Shown one piece after another: positions 50,638 through 61,621 of a DNA stretch of 64,000 nucleotides. A program made the translations under genes and the position numbers. Under the pieces are notes generated by a model. The model was given only the letters and a program-made list of their open reading frames with translations. It did not search any database and was not told the DNA's origin. The DNA lies in assembly GCA_032358255.1 (NCBI GenBank), contig JAULBX010013983.1, positions 1 to 64,000 on the forward strand, given 5' to 3'. The stretch comes from Heterotrichella gracilis (Eukaryota > Sar > Xanthophyceae > Tribonematales > Xanthonemataceae). Each line of letters starts with the position of its first letter. The stretch's first letter is position 1.

Positions 50638-51471
50638 GGGGGGCGACGGGCGGGGGGGTGGTACCGCCGTGTTGAGGGGGTTTGCACTGCGGGATGTGAT
50701 TGTGGTTGTGCCACCTGGGAGCTTAGACATGCGCCAACCTTTGGGCCCCACAGGGCAACCAACCATCCCACTTTCTTGCTCATGGAATGTGGTTTGCATC
50801 AGGCGGTGACATGGTGGCCCACTAGTGATCCGCCTTTATGATAATTTGGGATGCAGCAACTGCTGCTGAATCCTATGGGACTACACTACTGTTGGGTGGG
50901 AGCGTGTAGTGCAGTCACTGATGCCACAATGCTAGGATTCTTTTGATAACACCCATTTTGCTCTTTGTCTACTTGGCAGGTGTGCCTTTGCGCTTTCCAT
51001 TCACTGCCAGGGATTGCAAGGTGTTACTAACCTCTAGGGTGCGTTACTGCACAGGTTGCTGCCATGCCTGGCTGTATTTTCAACATGGGTTGTGGCGTGC
51101 CGCCATTTGTGGGGGTTGTTTTGTATCTACCTTTTTAGAGGACCAAAAATATCAGCACAAATTTATATCAAATGCATTTTCCGTGAAAATACATGGAATT
51201 ACCCAAACATATCTGATTCGTATCCCAAACCTTCTGGGACCGTGTAACCCCTTTCCATTTAACCAGGAGCATCGCCTGCGCGATACCTATTTTGCTTGGA
51301 ACGCACCAGTGTGTTGCTCCTCTAAACCCTGGCAACCTTTTCACCAGGTGCACGTTGGGTGGTGCATGCATGCATATGTGTGTGGACCGTGCCATGGTCA
51401 GCATATCTCCGCATCAGCCCTCGCAACGTCCAACCCACAGTACTAGCAGCTGAACACTCATCCACAGCGAC
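50638..51471. other. Spacer between channel and dehydrogenase genes
   Basis: GC-rich to 50730, then mixed. No gene recognised. It should include the 3' UTR of the channel gene and the promoter of the next gene. Confidence 0.4.
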
Positions 51472-54400
51472 ATGCTGAGAACCGCTGCACGGTCCACAGC
51501 GGCCACCGTTTCCCGCCACCTGTGGCATGGCTCACCATCCATCGCACTGGCGGGGTTTGCATCCCAGCCGGACCCCTGGACCGAGAAAGGCAGGGACGCT
51601 GGCGCGGGGCCGCAGCGGTGGCACAACCCGGCGGCGGTGCTGTATGGCGTTGACGACCTGCGCTTTGAGAATTTCCCCCTGCCAGCTGAACCTCCCTCGG
51701 GCTGTGTGCGGGTTGAGATGCGAGCAGTGGGGATCTGTGGCTCCGATATCCACTACTTGAAAAAGGTGTGCCTGCTTATAACTGTTTACTGCCGCTATTG
51801 TGGTATGCATTTTGCGTTCCAGGTGTTTTGGGTCAGTTTGTAGTCTGGGGTCCAAAGTGTGGGCCGTGTATGGCGGTGGCATGGTGGGGGGTGGTGCAGG
51901 GCTGCAGTCAGCAAGGACACTAACAAAAAATGCAGAAGTTGATGTATGGTACTGTAATTCTTTATGAAACCCCATTATTGCATGCTGCTCACCATGGTGG
52001 CACCATGGTGGAGGCAGTCCCAGGTTGGAGGGTTCTGGGCGTGCAGAAAACCCTCTCACACCCTACCACATCCCGTCCAACCCCTTACAACCGCCACCCA
52101 AAGCCTGCCATTGGGCCCTAAACACTAAGCCCTACTGATTTCGTTGGCGCCCATGCAGGGCAACATCCGCCGTGCCTCAACGCCACCCCAAAACCTACCG
52201 ACACCCTACCCAAAACCCTACTAACCCGCCTGCACAGGGCCGCATCGCCGATTTCGTGATCAAGGAGCCGATTGTGACTGGCCACGAGTCATCGGGCATT
52301 GTGAGTCACGTCGGCCAGGGGGTGAAAACACTCAAGCCAGGGGATAGGGTGGCGCTTGAGCCGGGGGTGCCATGCTGGGCGCACCACCACTGCAGGTGTG
52401 CAGCCGTAAACCCTAGAAGGAAACCCTGGAAGGGTCTGAGGAGTGTACGGCTGCGCGTGGTTCCCTGGTGCTGTGCTATGTGGCGGCATAGTAGGGTGAT
52501 GGAGGAAAACCCTGAAACCCTGCCACTTCCCTCGGCGCCCCATTGGGAGCGGGTGGTGCTGGAGCCAGGGGTACCATGCTGGGGCACCACGACTGCAGGT
52601 TGCACAATGCAACTCTTGCAATGCCATGACAAATAATCCTATAACCAAACGTTCCCGGAAGAAATGCGGTTCTTCTGCCCTTTGGTCTTCCTTTTTCCCA
52701 TTCCTTGCCAGAAAGGTCATTGTTTTGGTCGTTTAAAACAACTGCAAGCCAATCAATTGATTGCGCTTGTTCCACGCCATGCAAATCTTCCCACGGTATG
52801 GCTCTGCACTCTATGCTGCAGCCCTCTAAACCCTGTATGACTTCCTTTCCTGCAGAGAGGGCCGCTACAACCTTGACCCCGACATAAAATACTTTGCAAC
52901 GCCACCCCATCATGGCTCACTGGCTGAGGTGGGTCACTAAAACCCTAGCCAAACCCTTGAGCTGCGTCCACCAATGCCCTACCCAAAACCGAGCAGTGTG
53001 TGCTCATGTGGTCACCAAGCAGCAACTTAATTTTTTAAGTACAATGCGCAGCCTGTACGAAGTAGGGCCACCACACTGCTGGACAATTGCAGTCCCATTA
53101 GCATCCTCAAGTTTTGTGCTGATCAATCAATCCGCTCTGGTTGGAGGGACTTGGTGCCATGCTGTGTAGAGAACCTACCCGTTGACAACATTCCCTTGCA
53201 TTTCCCTTGCCCCTCCCGCCACCTTCCCCTTACCCCGCAGTATGTTGACCACCCTGCGGAATTCTGCTACATTTTGCCCCCCGAGGTGACTTTTGAGGAA
53301 GGGGCCTTATGTGAGCCCCTGAGCGTGGGGATCCATGCGGTGCGAAGGGCAGGGGTGGCGCCGGGCACAAATGTGGCAATCATGGGGGCGGGACCCATCG
53401 GTGAGTTGAAGCATTACAGCGCATTGGGCGTTATTCTTGTGGGGGTTCACTAGGTCCCCTGAGGGCCACAAGCAGTACATCTAGAGAATGGACATGTCTG
53501 GATTGAATACGGTGTTTGCTATGGCTGGACCAGTGCTGTATCAGTGCAAGCCATGGGTAATGAGACAATAATAGGTCCTATTATTATCTTATTACCCTTG
53601 GGGCAAGCTATGGGTCTCGGTGGCTCCACGTTCTCCTCTATAGATCTGTGGTCACATGAGCTGGCACTGACCCCCTATGCCTCATTTTCACCACATTAAA
53701 GACCACATCTTGCCTCAATCCCAGAGCCTTGAACAGTGGTTTTGACCCCCACACGCAGGCCTAGTCACCCTGCTGGCCGCGCGAGCCTTTGGCGCCGACA
53801 GAATCGCCATCACCGACCTCAAGGATGACAACCTGGATCTTGCCTGCCAGCTGGGCGCTGACGTCACCTTGTCCGCTGCCAGGTGAACCCTAAACCCAAC
53901 ACCCCAACCTTGAACCCCAATCAGTATTATCATAACTGACCTCAAGGATTGACAACCCGACTTTGGCATGCCAGCTGGGCGTTGATTGCATCTTGCTGAC
54001 GTCGCTTTATCTGCTGCCAGGTGTTGCCCCGCTGAGCTGGCGCACCACGTGGCCAAGATGCTGCCGCCGCACGGGCCCCAGGTGGTCATTGACTGCGCAG
54101 GGTTCCAGGACACAATGGAGGTGAGATGAAAATATGAACACTTTTTGAGGATATCGTCGATTTGAATCAAATCTCAGATTTGTTCAAGGATGCACGTGTG
54201 ATTCTGTCATCAGTTTCTCATTATTGCAGATAGGAATTTTTCTCATTGTATATTTCAATCAAATCGTTGGTTTGGGGTCTATATTTGCAGCAAGATCTTA
54301 CCTCTGGTATCCCTATTCGAGAGGTTTTTTACAGAGGCGATAACAAATTTAATTGTAATGTAATTGGGACATAAAACCCCGGTCAACGGCACACTTACCG

Positions 54401-55465
54401 GTATTGGATTGTAGTTGTGCTTGTCCCTTGTGCAGCAAGACTGAGTGAATAAGTTTTTGACAGGGCCCTTTGTACAGGTAAAACATACATGTTGCAGGGA
54501 TGTGTTGGGAGTTTCCTACAATGTGCGTTGTAGAGGGCGTGCCATCATTGCATCACATCATATGGTCATAGCAAGGGTAATAAGATAATAATAGTCCTAT
54601 TATTATCTTATTACCCGTGGTCATAGCCAACCCCTGCTCTCCTTTTACCCACCTTATGACCCCAAATTGTTCATCCCCACTCTCTTAGACCGCCCTCGCA
54701 GCCTGCCACTCTGGAGGCCGCGTGGTTTTGGTGGGGATGGGTCAGGATGGCAACCTGTCCCTGCCGCTGGCTGGCGCATCCATTCGAGAGGTGGACATAC
54801 TCGGCAGCTTCAGATTTGCAAACACGGTAGGGTCCATGTGTGGCCTTGTGGGGCAATGCATATGGGTGGGAATGTCTGCAATTGCATAGAATGTACGCAC
54901 ATGGTTTCATTAGGTGCATCATGCAAAAATATGGTAATATGTTTCATGTATTTATCCTCCAATTCAATTTCACTTCTGGTTGATGCGCAACAGTCACTGG
55001 CGCAGTGGCACTGTCTAAGACCTGCCTGGAACCGCAGCCTCAGCGGGCGCGTGTGGGGGTTGACTGCTAACTTTGCTGTGAGCGGAAATGCTTGTAATTA
55101 ATTTAAATCAACTCATTAGCCCCAAGTCTTTCCACCAGTCAGCCTGGCCTGCATGCTGTCAATGTCTGCAGCATGGCGGTATCACCTCCCTTTGACCATC
55201 CCATCATGCGGCACGCTCTTTGCCTGCTCCTCCCAGCAGCGTTCAACGGTCCAAATTGGACTCATTTACTCATTCCCGTTTGTTTTCTTTCTTTTCCCTG
55301 CAGTACCCCCTCTGCCTTCACCTCCTACAATCAAAAAAAGTTGACGTGCTCCCCCTCATCACCCACCGATTTGGATTCTCGGCATCTGAGGTGGCAGCTG
55401 GCTTTGACACCGCCTACAGGGCAGCAGACACGGGGGCAATCAAGGTCATGTTCAACATTGACTGA
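51472..55465 (+). CDS. Sorbitol-dehydrogenase-like zinc MDR enzyme, organelle-targeted
   Basis: Exons 51472-51765, 52238-52395, 52856-52928, 53241-53400, 53759-53882, 54021-54120, 54689-54826 and 55304-55465 join to 402 aa in consistent phase. Residues about 1-50 ([20 protein letters not shown]) look like a mitochondrial or plastid transit peptide. The medium-chain dehydrogenase core follows: catalytic zinc ligands in GICGSDIHY and VTGHESSG and the CEPLSVG glutamate, and the NAD-binding [15 protein letters not shown] glycine loop followed by Asp in ITDLKDD, indicating NAD rather than NADP. Known role: oxidation of sorbitol, L-iditol or xylitol to the ketose; the polyol is not determined here. 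The structural-zinc lobe keeps only two Cys ([16 protein letters not shown]), as in SORD types that lack that zinc. Decayed copies of the exon 2 end and of exon 5 lie in introns. Confidence 0.94.
52548..52600 (+). repeat. Decayed copy of dehydrogenase exon 2 end
   Basis: 'ctggagccaggggtaccatg' then 'ctggggcaccacgactgcag' mirrors 52348-52395 (codons for EPGVPCW and the donor). Not used in the model. Confidence 0.9.
53555..53597. mobile_element. Short palindromic element, copy 2
   Basis: 'gggtaatgagacaataatag', a short loop, and 'ctattattatcttattaccc' form the hairpin. 'gcaagccatggg' at 53546-53557 and 'gcaagctatggg' from 53603 form near-identical flanking repeats. Confidence 0.8.
53930..54020 (+). 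repeat. Decayed copy of dehydrogenase exon 5
   Basis: 'atcataactgacctcaagga' ... 'tgccagctgggcgttgattg' ... 'ctgctgccag' repeats 53803-53882. Its final AG is the acceptor of the real exon 6, so the functional splice site may derive from the duplication. Confidence 0.85.
54575..54616. mobile_element. Short palindromic element, copy 3 (perfect hairpin)
   Basis: Arms 'gggtaataagataataatag' and 'ctattattatcttattaccc' are perfect 20-bp inverse copies around TC. 'tggtcatagc' occurs on both sides (54564-54573 and 54618-54627), as expected for a 10-bp target duplication. Confidence 0.9.
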
Positions 55466-56515
55466 AGTGGTTTGGTTGGCAGCCTAACTCATAAGACACC
55501 TAATTAGAGCGCTGCCCTGCCAGGTGTCTTGGCCACCGCCGTGGCAACGCATGTTCCTGGCGGGGCAAATCAAGGTGTTCAGATTTTGCGCCACCATGGG
55601 GTTGGGTTGGATGTCGTCGCCCTTGGTCATACTACACTTTCTTATCGCGGCTCAAGCTCTGTAGCTGTTGATCATTGGACTTCATGGCATCTGCGGTTAA
55701 CAATCATTGGACATGAATGTGGAGAGTGTGTGTGACACATGTTATGCTATTGTTGCGTCAGCTCGGCTGACAACCTAATAATTATGACAAGCTAATTTTA
55801 TCATAATAATAGTAATAGTAAAAAATTGTCGAGTTTCTGAGAGACAAAAAATCTGTATGCGGCGCCGCGCTATGCAGTGGCTGTGGATGCCAATTGGGAA
55901 TGACTCCACCTTTGTGCCATTTCTTTCTTTCTTTCTACATGCACGATGTGGGCCTGTACACAATGTCACCAGCATTTGCTCCTAAGAAGATGCTGCTCCA
56001 GTTGCAGCTTTGAACAGAATTGCCTAAACTCTGCTAAGAATGCAGTGTCTGGCTTTGTCTGGGAATGCATTTAAATCCATCCGGAGGGCCTCTAATTATG
56101 GTACATGCACTGGTGCTGGACTAAATCATGGTAGGTTATCGGAAAGGTAGCAGACTACTAGTAGTGACTACTGTGTAGTGGCTGCGTACGCCGCATGTGA
56201 AACTGTTGTCACCACGAGGTGCAGTGACAATTCTGTTCAATACATGCGTGGCAAATTACAAACCGTGGGTTTGGAGAAACAGAGGGGACACACTTTTGGT
56301 CAATAGACATCACCTACAGTGTCCTTGGTCTAGTAGGGTTGGTTCGAAACTACCATGCTGAGCGTGCTGGGCACCAATCTGGTTTGAGGCTAAAATATCA
56401 TCCCTCGGTGTTGAGGCTCAATACTGTTGTTGATATCAAAGCGTGTTTAAGGATCAGCTTTGAAAGTTGACCTTTCTTTGAGGATACTTCACCTTTAAAA
56501 GGTAAACATTTGCAG
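55466..56515. other. Spacer, no gene recognised
   Basis: AT-rich in part (55750-55830). No coding stretch is convincing in either strand. Confidence 0.4.
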
Positions 56516-57027
56516 TCGTGCAAGGTGCACCCCTCTAAGAGTTACTCACCTTCCTTTGGCAGTTACTCACCTTCCTTTGGGAGGGAACTGGAGGCCGTTC
56601 GATAGGTCTCGCTACCACTTCGGCACCTTCTTGTCAAGCAGACGATGGCTACTTTGTTTCAAGCAATTTGACTTCGGAGTCTGGTCACCCGTGTTGAGAT
56701 CAGGTGTGTTGGACTTGGGCACCCACGTATGCATGCATGCATCTGTGTTTGGGCTGCCTTTCCTTCCACCCATAGCTGTGGCATAGCTCAGAACACTTAC
56801 CCAAAATATAGTTTCGTTCTCAAACGATTGAATCAAAGCTGCATTTGCGCCTTTTGAGGATGCAAGTGCATGGCCGCCCACGTAATGCATGCATTGGCTT
56901 TGATGTGTGAAGTAACCCCTGTTAGTGCATGCCTAGGCCCTAAACGTAGTACCCCTCCCTCGCAGGTGCATACAAAAGCGATAACACTTTGCATATTAGT
57001 TTTGACAGGCATACGCACTTGCACTCC

Positions 57028-58352
57028 ATGGCGCCCCGCTGGCCTGCAGGTGTCACCCAACAGCTACACATGGACCAGTCTGCAGTAGCAACGACCAGAA
57101 CCAGCAGCCCTGCAGTGCAGTGTGAGGGGTGCCCCATAAACTCCCTCCCCGACCACCTGCTGCAGCGCATCTTTGGGTTACCGCCAGGGGACCAAACCAA
57201 CCAGTGTATGTGGATCGGTATCAAGCACCAAATGCGGCTGCAGCTGGTTTGCAAGCGCTGGAAGCAGGCCCTTGCAGGCCCAAGCTCGGCATGGGAGTAT
57301 GTGTACTTTTTGCCTCACAACCAGCCTTTTCTCGACTGGATATGCCCCAGGCTTGGAGCGACCAGGTCCCTCACCTGCTGCGCGTTCTCAACAGCCTCAA
57401 CCCAGCTTGTCTCACCTCCCTGCCCTTGACCAAGATCATATGCAGCAGGCAGAGTGCCAGGCAGTTGCTTGAGGCCACATTGCGCCTCACCTCCTTGTCT
57501 TCCTTAGACCTGGGCCTGTTGTGCACTCGGGAGCAGGTGGAGCCTTGCCTGCCTGCCATGGCAGCACTGGTCAACCTGGAGGAGCTCAGCCTTGATGTCT
57601 TGAGCCCTTCCCTTAGCAAGCAGAACTGGTGGCCACAGCTCCCATGTCTTCCCAAGCTGGGAGTGGCATGGGTGCAAGTGAACGAGGTGGACTTTGTCCC
57701 AATGCTCGCCCACCAGCCAGCACTCACCAGCCTGAAGATTTTTTATGGCTGTGCAGACGGCTTTACAATCGGCACCTCCTTGCGGCAGCTCACCCAGCTG
57801 AGGAGCTTGCAATTGGCGGTTAGAAACATGGACATAGCGCCTCACAGCTTCCCAACATTGCTACAACACGTTGACATGTACTGTAGTTCTCGTGCTATGG
57901 CGCTCCTCCCAGAGCTTGTCCACCTCACATACCTCCGCCTCAGCTCCAGAAGCATACAGCGCTTGACCCCTGCGCTGGCCAGTCTCAACAATCTCAAGGA
58001 GCTAAACGTCTCCCGCCTGGAGGAGCCACTCATGCCGCCGGTCATGCCTCATCTCACACTGCTGGAGATATGCGATGGGCGTGGCGTGCAGCTGGAGGTG
58101 CCAATCAACCCCACCCTGCGCATCCTGCCATGGGGCGGGTGGCACAGAGCGACGCATGGCGAGGGGTTGAGCCTCAAGGGGCAATATGGGGAGTACAGCA
58201 TGGCCGTGGATGTGGATGGCTGCATGGTGGTGCAGACCTTGCAGCGCCCGCCCCCTGATGCTAACCCCGTCGCTGACTGGGTGCATGGGGCGAGGAAAGA
58301 GCAGGAGCAGTGCTGTGCATTTCTGGATGCAGCTGCAGAGTGGAGGTCCTAG
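57028..58352 (+). pseudogene. F-box and leucine-rich-repeat protein, copy 1 (one frameshift)
   Basis: ATG 57028 opens a frame with an F-box (INSLPDHLLQRIFGL ... LQLVCKRWKQALAGPSSAW). F-box proteins bring substrates to SCF ubiquitin ligases. Near 57380 the frame changes, and a long open frame to 58352 holds about six leucine-rich repeats (LRLTSLSSLDLGLL, VNLEELSLDVLSP, LTQLRSLQLAVRNM, LVHLTYLRLSSRS, LNNLKELNVSRLEEP) and a conserved tail ending AFLDAAAEWRS. Compared with copy 2, 25 bp are missing at the join, which explains the frame change. It is either a pseudogene or a gene with an unrecognised intron there; no GT-AG pair fits obviously. Confidence 0.75.
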
Positions 58353-59515
58353 GACTTTGCTAATAATTTTGCCAGTTGCGCCAACAATTTGCCATTTTAC
58401 TCGTCAAGTACAGCACCTATCACAACGTACAGCAAGTTTTTGACCCCCTCAGGTGGTCAAATTGGGATAGATCATATTTCCACCACGGGGAGCTTTTTCA
58501 CCGCCACAGCTCGCTAGAGAGCTTAATCAGGCATGGGGTTATATCGACCTCGATACAGCACCGGACGTTACCCTATTTAGCTCAGGACGAAGCTTGAGGT
58601 ACTTGTTAGAGATTGTATGTCGCAGATTTTGCAATGGTGGTTGCATTACATTGTTCTAGACCATGATACCATGGCTGATGGTGGGCCATCAAGGTTGCCA
58701 TGCAGACTTCATCTATTTTAGCATGCTGATGCGTGCTGTGTCTGCTGAGCTAATGCCATGTTTGAGCATGACTAATACTAAATATCGGTGTTCAAGGCCC
58801 CCTCACGGCTTGTAGTATTACAATTGTCGATATCACTGCGTTTTTGGGTTTGCAGAACGAGGACACTCCAGCAAAAAAATAGTTGAAGACTCCTTTGAAG
58901 TCGTGCACCCACCTTCCTTTGGGAGGGATCTGGAGGCAGTTCAAAAGGTCTCGCTACCGTTTAGACACTTCTTGTGAAGTAGACGAAGGTTACTTGTATC
59001 AAGCAACTTCACCTCGTAGAGACTGGTCACCCGTGTTGAGATCAGGTGTGTTGGAGCCGGACCCACCGATGCATGCATGCGTGTGTCACACAACAGGACA
59101 GGTTTGGACAGCCTTCCTTACCACCCATAGCTATGGCGAAATTCAGGGCACGTACCAATGTATGGTGTCGCTGTAAAACGAGTATAGCAAGTTCTCTGTG
59201 CGCCGCTTGAGGATGCAAGTGCATGGTCGCCCACGTTATGCATGCATTAACTTTGATGTGCGTCCCTGTTTATGCAAGCCTAGTCCTTAATTGTAGTCAC
59301 CCTCTCTCCCAAGGTGCATACAAAAGTCATGTCACTTTGCATACCAGTCTTGACTGGGTGGCCTCTCCGGAGGTACGCATCTGCATGCTGGCTCCTCTAC
59401 AGAGAGCTACCTTTGTCAATTGCAGCCCACCTTGGCCATATTATTTTCTGTGACTGGTTCCACCCACGGCCTTTGCCTCTCCCGCTGACCTGCAGGTGTC
59501 GCCCAACAGCTAAGC
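58353..59515. other. Spacer between the F-box copies
   Basis: From 58900 this is the duplicated 5' flank. 58440-58890 is unique sequence without a recognised gene. Confidence 0.5.
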
Positions 59516-60863
59516 TTGGACCACTCAGCAGTAGCAACGACCAGCACCAGCAGCCCTGCAATGCCAGCCCACCTGTGTAAGGGGTGCCCTATACACACCC
59601 TCCCAGACTATATACTGCAGCGCATAGTTGGGAGACTGTCACTGAAACTGTCAGGCAAGGTTGAACAACTGGAGCTCCCGTATGTGACCAAGCACCGACT
59701 GCGGCTGCAGCTGGTGTGCAAGCGCTGGAAGCAGGCGCTCGCAGGCCCAAGTGCGGCATGGGAGGATATCTACTGTCCGCCCCACAGAGAGCCAGTTCTG
59801 GACTAGCTCTGCCCCAGGCTGGGAGCGACCAGGTCCCTCAACAATCTGAAAGGAGCGCCACACGACGTGCTGCGCGTTCTCAACAGCCTCAACCCAGCTT
59901 GTCTCACCTCCCTGCCCTTGCTTCAAAACATATATGCAGCGGGCACAGTGTCGGTCAGCTGCTGCAAGCCACCTTCCGCCTCACCTCCCTGACTTCCTTG
60001 ACAGTGTGCCTAGACCAGTGCTGCAACCTGGAGCAGGTGGAGCCGTGCTTGCCTGTCATGTCAGCACTTGTCAGCCTGGAGAAGCTTGGCGTTGAGATCA
60101 GGAGCCCTTCCCCTGGCCCAGGCAGGCGGCACTGGTGGATAGAGCTTCCTCCCCTTCCCAAACTGGGGATGGCATGGGTGCAAGTGAACGGGGTGGACTT
60201 TGTCCCAATGCTCGCCCACCAGCCTGCACTCACCAGCCTGACAATAGTTGGCTGCGCCCCAACATTCGGCACCCCCTTGCGGCAGCTCACCCAGCTGAAG
60301 AGCTTGCAATTGAGGGTCAACTCCATGGACATCGCGTCTCACAGCCTCCCAACATCGCTACAAAGCCTGGACATTCACCCTTCTCGGCCTGTGGCCTGGA
60401 CGCCATGGCGCTCCTCCCAGAGCTTGTCCACCTCACATACCTCCGCCTGCGCTCCAGAAGCATACAGCGCGTGACCCCTGCCCTGGCCAGCCTCACCAAC
60501 CTCCAGCAGCTGGAAGTGGTCAGTGGCCTGGAGGAGCCACTCATGCTGCCGGTCATGCCTCATCTCACACTGCTGGAAATACGCGATGCGCGGGGCGTGC
60601 AGCTGGAGCTGCCAATCAACCCCAACCTGCGCATCCTGTAGCGGGGCAGGTGGCACAGAGCGACGCATGGCGAGGGGTTGAGCCTCAAGGGGAAATATGG
60701 GGAGTACAGCATGGCCGTGGGTTTGAGTGGCTGCATTGTGGTGCAGACAGTGCAGCGCCGGGCCCCCGATGCTCTTCCAGGTGCTGACCGGGTGCATGAG
60801 GCGAGGACAGAGAAGGAGTGGTGCTGTGCATTTCTGGATGCAGCTGCAGAGTGGAGGTTCTAG
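59516..60863 (+). pseudogene. F-box and leucine-rich-repeat protein, copy 2 (decayed)
   Basis: Same architecture as copy 1. The start ATG is TTG (59516). A TAG at 59804-59806 replaces a Trp codon of copy 1. Frame changes occur near 59925 and 60385. A TAG at 60639-60641 replaces a Pro codon before the conserved tail that ends AFLDAAAEWRF at 60863. F-box (IHTLPDYILQRIVGRLSL) and LRRs remain easy to read. It keeps the 25 bp lost from copy 1. Confidence 0.88.
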
Positions 60864-61114
60864 GACTGTGGTAATATTTTTGCCAGTTTTTGACACCAAT
60901 TTGCCATTTTACTCATCAAGTACAGTACCTATCACAACTCTGCAACGTCCCTAAACGTGTGTGGGGTTGGTTCTGGTGGTGGGGGTGACGGGGAGTCTGT
61001 GTGAAGGGGTGTGAGGGTGAGGGTTTTAAAGAATGGAATGGGGATGACCGTGGCAAGAATTAATGGACATGTTTCCTGAATACTTTTTCCTGACTCCTTG
61101 CGTGTTTGCCAAGC

Positions 61115-61180
61115 CGTGTTGCCTTTAAGTTTGCCTTTGAGTTTGCCTTTGAGTTTGCCGTTGAGTTTGCCTTTGTCCAT
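61115..61180. repeat. 12-bp minisatellite (AGTTTGCCTTTG)n
   Basis: About five units of 'gtttgcctttga', one with a G variant. Confidence 0.9.
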
Positions 61181-61204
61181 CCAACTTGTTTGTGGCACTT
61201 GTAC

Positions 61205-61378
61205 TAGCTGACTTAAGTACGGGAAGGGCCACATGGGCTGGCCTTATCCAGCAGGACCTCAAGTCGGGTAGGATCAATAGGTGGTATAAACAGTGCCATG
61301 AATGCTTGTGTTGGTTCAACACTGCTTGGCGCCGCAATGCGCATGGTTGATTGCTTATCTGGCTGTATTGCTGGACTG
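61205..61378 (+). repeat. Interspersed repeat family, copy at 61 kb
   Basis: Contains 'ccacatgggctggcctt', 'cagcaggacctcaagtcggg', 'aggatcaataggtggtataa' and 'ctggctgtattgctgga', in the same order as 18150-18345. It lacks the TAAC tail; 'gcttgtgttggttcaacact' occurs twice nearby. Confidence 0.85.
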
Positions 61379-61621
61379 CTTGTGTTGGTTCAACACTCAA
61401 AGTTGCATCTGCACAACCACATATGGTAATATACAGCTATTGCCGCTTCTACTTATGGGCGTTCATCTTCTTTTCTTTTCTTACAGCCTGGGTAAAAGTG
61501 GGAGTCCCCCTTTCGAAACCCTCCTGTAAAACCCTGCTGGCAGGGTTAGTGGTGGATGACTTCCGTTAAAAACAAAACAAGAAGCGGCAGGTGTTATAGC
61601 ATTACTCTAACAATACCAGTG

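Larger units (their letters stand above)
56516..60935 (+). repeat. Tandem duplication of about 2.3 kb carrying F-box/LRR genes
   Basis: 56545-58440 and 58900-60930 align in order: the promoter-side 'caccttcctttgggaggga', the 'cccgtgttgagatcaggtgt' block, the 'aggatgcaagtgcatgg' block, the F-box/LRR coding region and the 'agttttgacaccaatttgcc'-like 3' flank. The copies differ by many substitutions and small indels, so the duplication is not recent. Confidence 0.9.
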
